Shown: in pieces, positions 62,489 to 64,000 of the stretch
How the letters are laid out: each line of letters begins with the position of its first letter
Numbering within the stretch: the stretch's first letter is position 1
NCBI GenBank assembly: GCA_963750895.1
Contig: CAVVSD010000003.1
Coordinates: 186,001 to 250,000, forward strand
DNA length: 64,000 nt
From: CAVVSD01 sp963750895
GTDB taxonomy: Bacteria; Actinomycetota; Thermoleophilia; Solirubrobacterales; Solirubrobacteraceae
Direction of reading: 5' to 3'
Notes under the pieces: generated by a model
Databases searched by the model: none
Seen by the model: only the letters and a program-made list of their open reading frames with translations
What the model was told of the DNA's origin: nothing
Program-made: the position numbers and the translations under genes

Positions 62489-63613
62489 CCATGTGCGGAT
62501 CGCGTCGCCGTGCTCGTCCAGCCGCGGCGGCCGGCGCTCGACGCGCACCGGCGTGCGGTCCAGGTGCATCGGCGAGCGGACCGTCCGCACCCCGTCCGTC
62601 TCGTCGACGGGCGCGAGGTCCAGCGACTCGGCGAACTCGAAGGCCTGCGCGACGTCGTTGATGCGCCCGGCGGGCACGCCGGCCTCCCGCAGGCGTGCCA
62701 CCCACTCCTCCGCGGGCGCCGTCGCGAACGCGGCCTCGAGCTCCTCGCCGAGCTCGGCGCGATGCTGCAGGCGCGCCGTGTTCGTCGCGAAGCGCGGGTC
62801 CTCGGTGAGCTCGGCGCGTCCGAGCTCACCGCAGAGCCGCGCGAACAGGCCGTCGCTGCCGACGGCGAGGGCGAACGGGCCGTCCGCCGCCTCGTACGTG
62901 CCGTAGGGGACGATGCTCGGATGGTCGTTGCCCATGCGGTGGGGCACGACGCCGGTGTTGAGGTAGCCGGAGGCGAGGTTCAGCAGGCCCGCGAGCGACG
63001 TGTCCAGCAGCGACACCTCGACGTGCTGGCCGACGCCGTCGCGGTCGCGCGCACGCAGGGCGGCCAGGATCCCGTTGGCCGCGTGCAGCCCGCAGAGCAT
63101 GTCGACGAGCGCCGTGCCGGTCTTCAGCGGACGCCCGTCGGCCTCGCCGGTGATGCTCATGAGGCCGCCCATCGCCTGCAGGAGGAGGTCGTAGCCGGGC
63201 AGCGTCCGCGCCGCCTCTCCGGTCCCGAACGCGCTGATGGTGCAGGTGACCAGCCGCGGGTGGGCGGCGCGCAGGTCGGCCGGATCGAGCCCGAGCTTCG
63301 TCATCGTGCCCGGGCGGAAGCTCTCGACGAGGACGTCGGCGCGCGCGACGAGCTCGCGGGCCAGGGCGACGCCCTCCGGGTCGGCGAGGTCGAGCGCGAC
63401 CGAGCGCTTCCCGCGGTTGAGGCCGAGGTAGTAGGTCGCGCCCTCCTCGACGTAGGGCGGCCCCCAGTGACGCGTGTCGTCACCGGTCTCCGGCCGCTCG
63501 ATCTTGACGACGTCGGCGCCGAGATCGGCCAGCGTCATCGTCGCGAGCGGACCTGCCAGCACGCGTGAGAAGTCGGCGACGATCAGACCGTCGAGGGGAC
63601 CCGGTGCGACCAC
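62471..63613 (-). CDS. CaiB/BaiF-family (class III) CoA-transferase
   Basis: The 380-residue protein matches class III CoA-transferases: VADFSRVLAGPLATMTLADLGADVVKIERPETGDDTRHW, LGLNRGKRSVALDL, and the catalytic Asp region HVEVSLLDTSLAGLLN. It moves CoA between carboxylic acids such as formyl/oxalyl, succinyl or carnitine thioesters. The substrate is not evident. GTG start with a -10 box 8 nt upstream. Confidence 0.92.
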   Translation of the reverse strand: MVAPGPLDGLIVADFSRVLAGPLATMTLADLGADVVKIERPETGDDTRHWGPPYVEEGATYYLGLNRGKRSVALDLADPEGVALARELVARADVLVESFRPGTMTKLGLDPADLRAAHPRLVTCTISAFGTGEAARTLPGYDLLLQAMGGLMSITGEADGRPLKTGTALVDMLCGLHAANGILAALRARDRDGVGQHVEVSLLDTSLAGLLNLASGYLNTGVVPHRMGNDHPSIVPYGTYEAADGPFALAVGSDGLFARLCGELGRAELTEDPRFATNTARLQHRAELGEELEAAFATAPAEEWVARLREAGVPAGRINDVAQAFEFAESLDLAPVDETDGVRTVRSPMHLDRTPVRVERRPPRLDEHGDAIRTWLREPR

Positions 63614-63621
63614 GGCCGGGC

Positions 63622-63627
63622 AGCGTA
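63622..63627 (-). promoter_or_regulatory. -10 box (TACGCT) for the CoA-transferase gene
   Basis: On the minus strand TACGCT lies 8 nt before the GTG at 63613. It shares its TA with the plus-strand box at 63626-63631, so the two divergent promoters are back to back. Confidence 0.45.
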
Positions 63628-63631
63628 CCCT
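63626..63631 (+). promoter_or_regulatory. -10 box (TACCCT) for the metallophosphoesterase gene
   Basis: TACCCT ends 7 nt before the TTG at 63639, leaderless-type spacing, and overlaps the opposite-strand -10 box by two bases. Confidence 0.45.
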
Positions 63632-63638
63632 GGGCGCC

Positions 63639-64000
63639 TTGACCACGCTCGTCGTCTCCGACCTGCACCTCGGCTCGAGCACGGCGGCGGACGTGCTCCG
63701 GCGCGGAGCCGCGCGCGAGCAGCTGCTCGCGCGCCTGGAGGGCGTGGACCGGCTGGTCCTGCTCGGCGACCTCCTCGAGCTGCGCCACGGCCCCGCCCGC
63801 GAGGCGCTCGCGGTCGCCCGCCCGGTGCTCGCCGACATCGCGGCGGCGCTCGCGCCCGGGACCCCCGTCGTCATCGTCCCCGGCAACCACGACCACGCGC
63901 TGATCGACCCGTGGCTCGTCGGGCGCGGCCGCCGCGGCGCCCCCGAGCCGCTCGGGCTCGCCGAGGCGGTGTCGCCGCGCAAGGCGTCGCCGCTGGCCGC
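63639..64000 (+). CDS. Metallophosphoesterase, 3' end beyond the window
   Basis: The 120 codons visible contain the first calcineurin-like motifs in order: TLVVSDLHLGSS (DxH), LVLLGDLLELRH (GDxxE) and IVPGNHDHAL (GNHD). The rest, with the remaining His ligands, is outside. It is a binuclear-metal phosphoesterase of the LpxH/MJ0936-like type; the substrate is unknown. The TTG start fits both the motif position and the -10 box. Confidence 0.9.
   Translation, partial: MTTLVVSDLHLGSSTAADVLRRGAAREQLLARLEGVDRLVLLGDLLELRHGPAREALAVARPVLADIAAALAPGTPVVIVPGNHDHALIDPWLVGRGRRGAPEPLGLAEAVSPRKASPLA

Overview
The window is 64 kb of very GC-rich DNA, dense with genes and using many GTG and TTG starts. The gene set suggests an actinobacterium, most likely class Thermoleophilia, order Solirubrobacterales. 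The pointers are a polypeptide joining a sigma factor to a zinc-finger anti-sigma domain, secreted Ig-like proteins and subtilases, several SigB/STAS components, Ku, a type IB topoisomerase, and many -10 (TANNNT) boxes placed 6-8 nt before start codons. The taxonomic call is inference. I saw no rRNA, tRNA, CRISPR array, insertion sequence or prophage.

Layout. 0-3.4 kb: end of a SigB-type sigma gene, a small membrane protein, a ferritin-like protein divergent from a principal-type sigma factor, and a DJ-1/PfpI protein. 3.4-6.7 kb: TAXI-TRAP transporter whose binding protein carries a fused DUF1850 domain. 6.8-8.8 kb: Ku and topoisomerase IB. 8.8-12.1 kb: efeUOB iron uptake behind a palindromic operator candidate. 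12.1-13.2 kb: RsbW/STAS partner-switch genes. 13.3-19.4 kb: glutamate synthase gltBD (gltB frameshifted). 19.4-24.4 kb: AraC regulator and nitrilase, a VOC epimerase, a protein starting with a Cys/His motif, a holin-like membrane protein and an O-methyltransferase. 24.4-26.0 kb: a collapsed AAA/LuxR regulator between two paralogous small membrane proteins. 26-29.2 kb: FIST sensor plus GGDEF/HD-GYP protein. 29.3-33.5 kb: flavin reductase (two frameshifts), MFS pump with divergent MarR regulator, M42 peptidase. 33.5-43.3 kb: two frameshifted subtilases, small proteins, an XRE fragment, the sigma/zinc-finger fusion and two secreted proteins; 40.8-42.3 kb is badly decayed or poorly sequenced. 43.3-52.1 kb: an eight-gene operon (NCS1 permease, PxpA, PxpB, PxpC, biotin carrier, biotin carboxylase, LLM monooxygenase, BioY) with a divergent FadR-type regulator. 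52.1-64 kb: M24 peptidase, HAD phosphatase, FxsA, STAS, SufT-like protein, an intact subtilase, a membrane GGDEF/HD-GYP protein, M28 peptidase, IspH, Tag, a CoA-transferase and a partial metallophosphoesterase.

The most interesting system is the 43.5-52.1 kb operon. It encodes, as separate chains, the parts of a urea-carboxylase-like biotin enzyme (carboxylase, carrier, AHS1/AHS2 halves), plus a PxpA amidohydrolase, a nucleobase/hydantoin-type permease with a C-terminal zinc ribbon, a flavin monooxygenase and a biotin importer. This looks like a self-contained pathway for a small cyclic amide, including uptake of its own cofactor.

At least ten single-base frameshifts break otherwise normal genes. 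Nearly all are one extra base in a G/C run, which points to sequencing or assembly error at many of these sites. The 24-26 kb deletion and the 40.8-42.3 kb decay look more biological.
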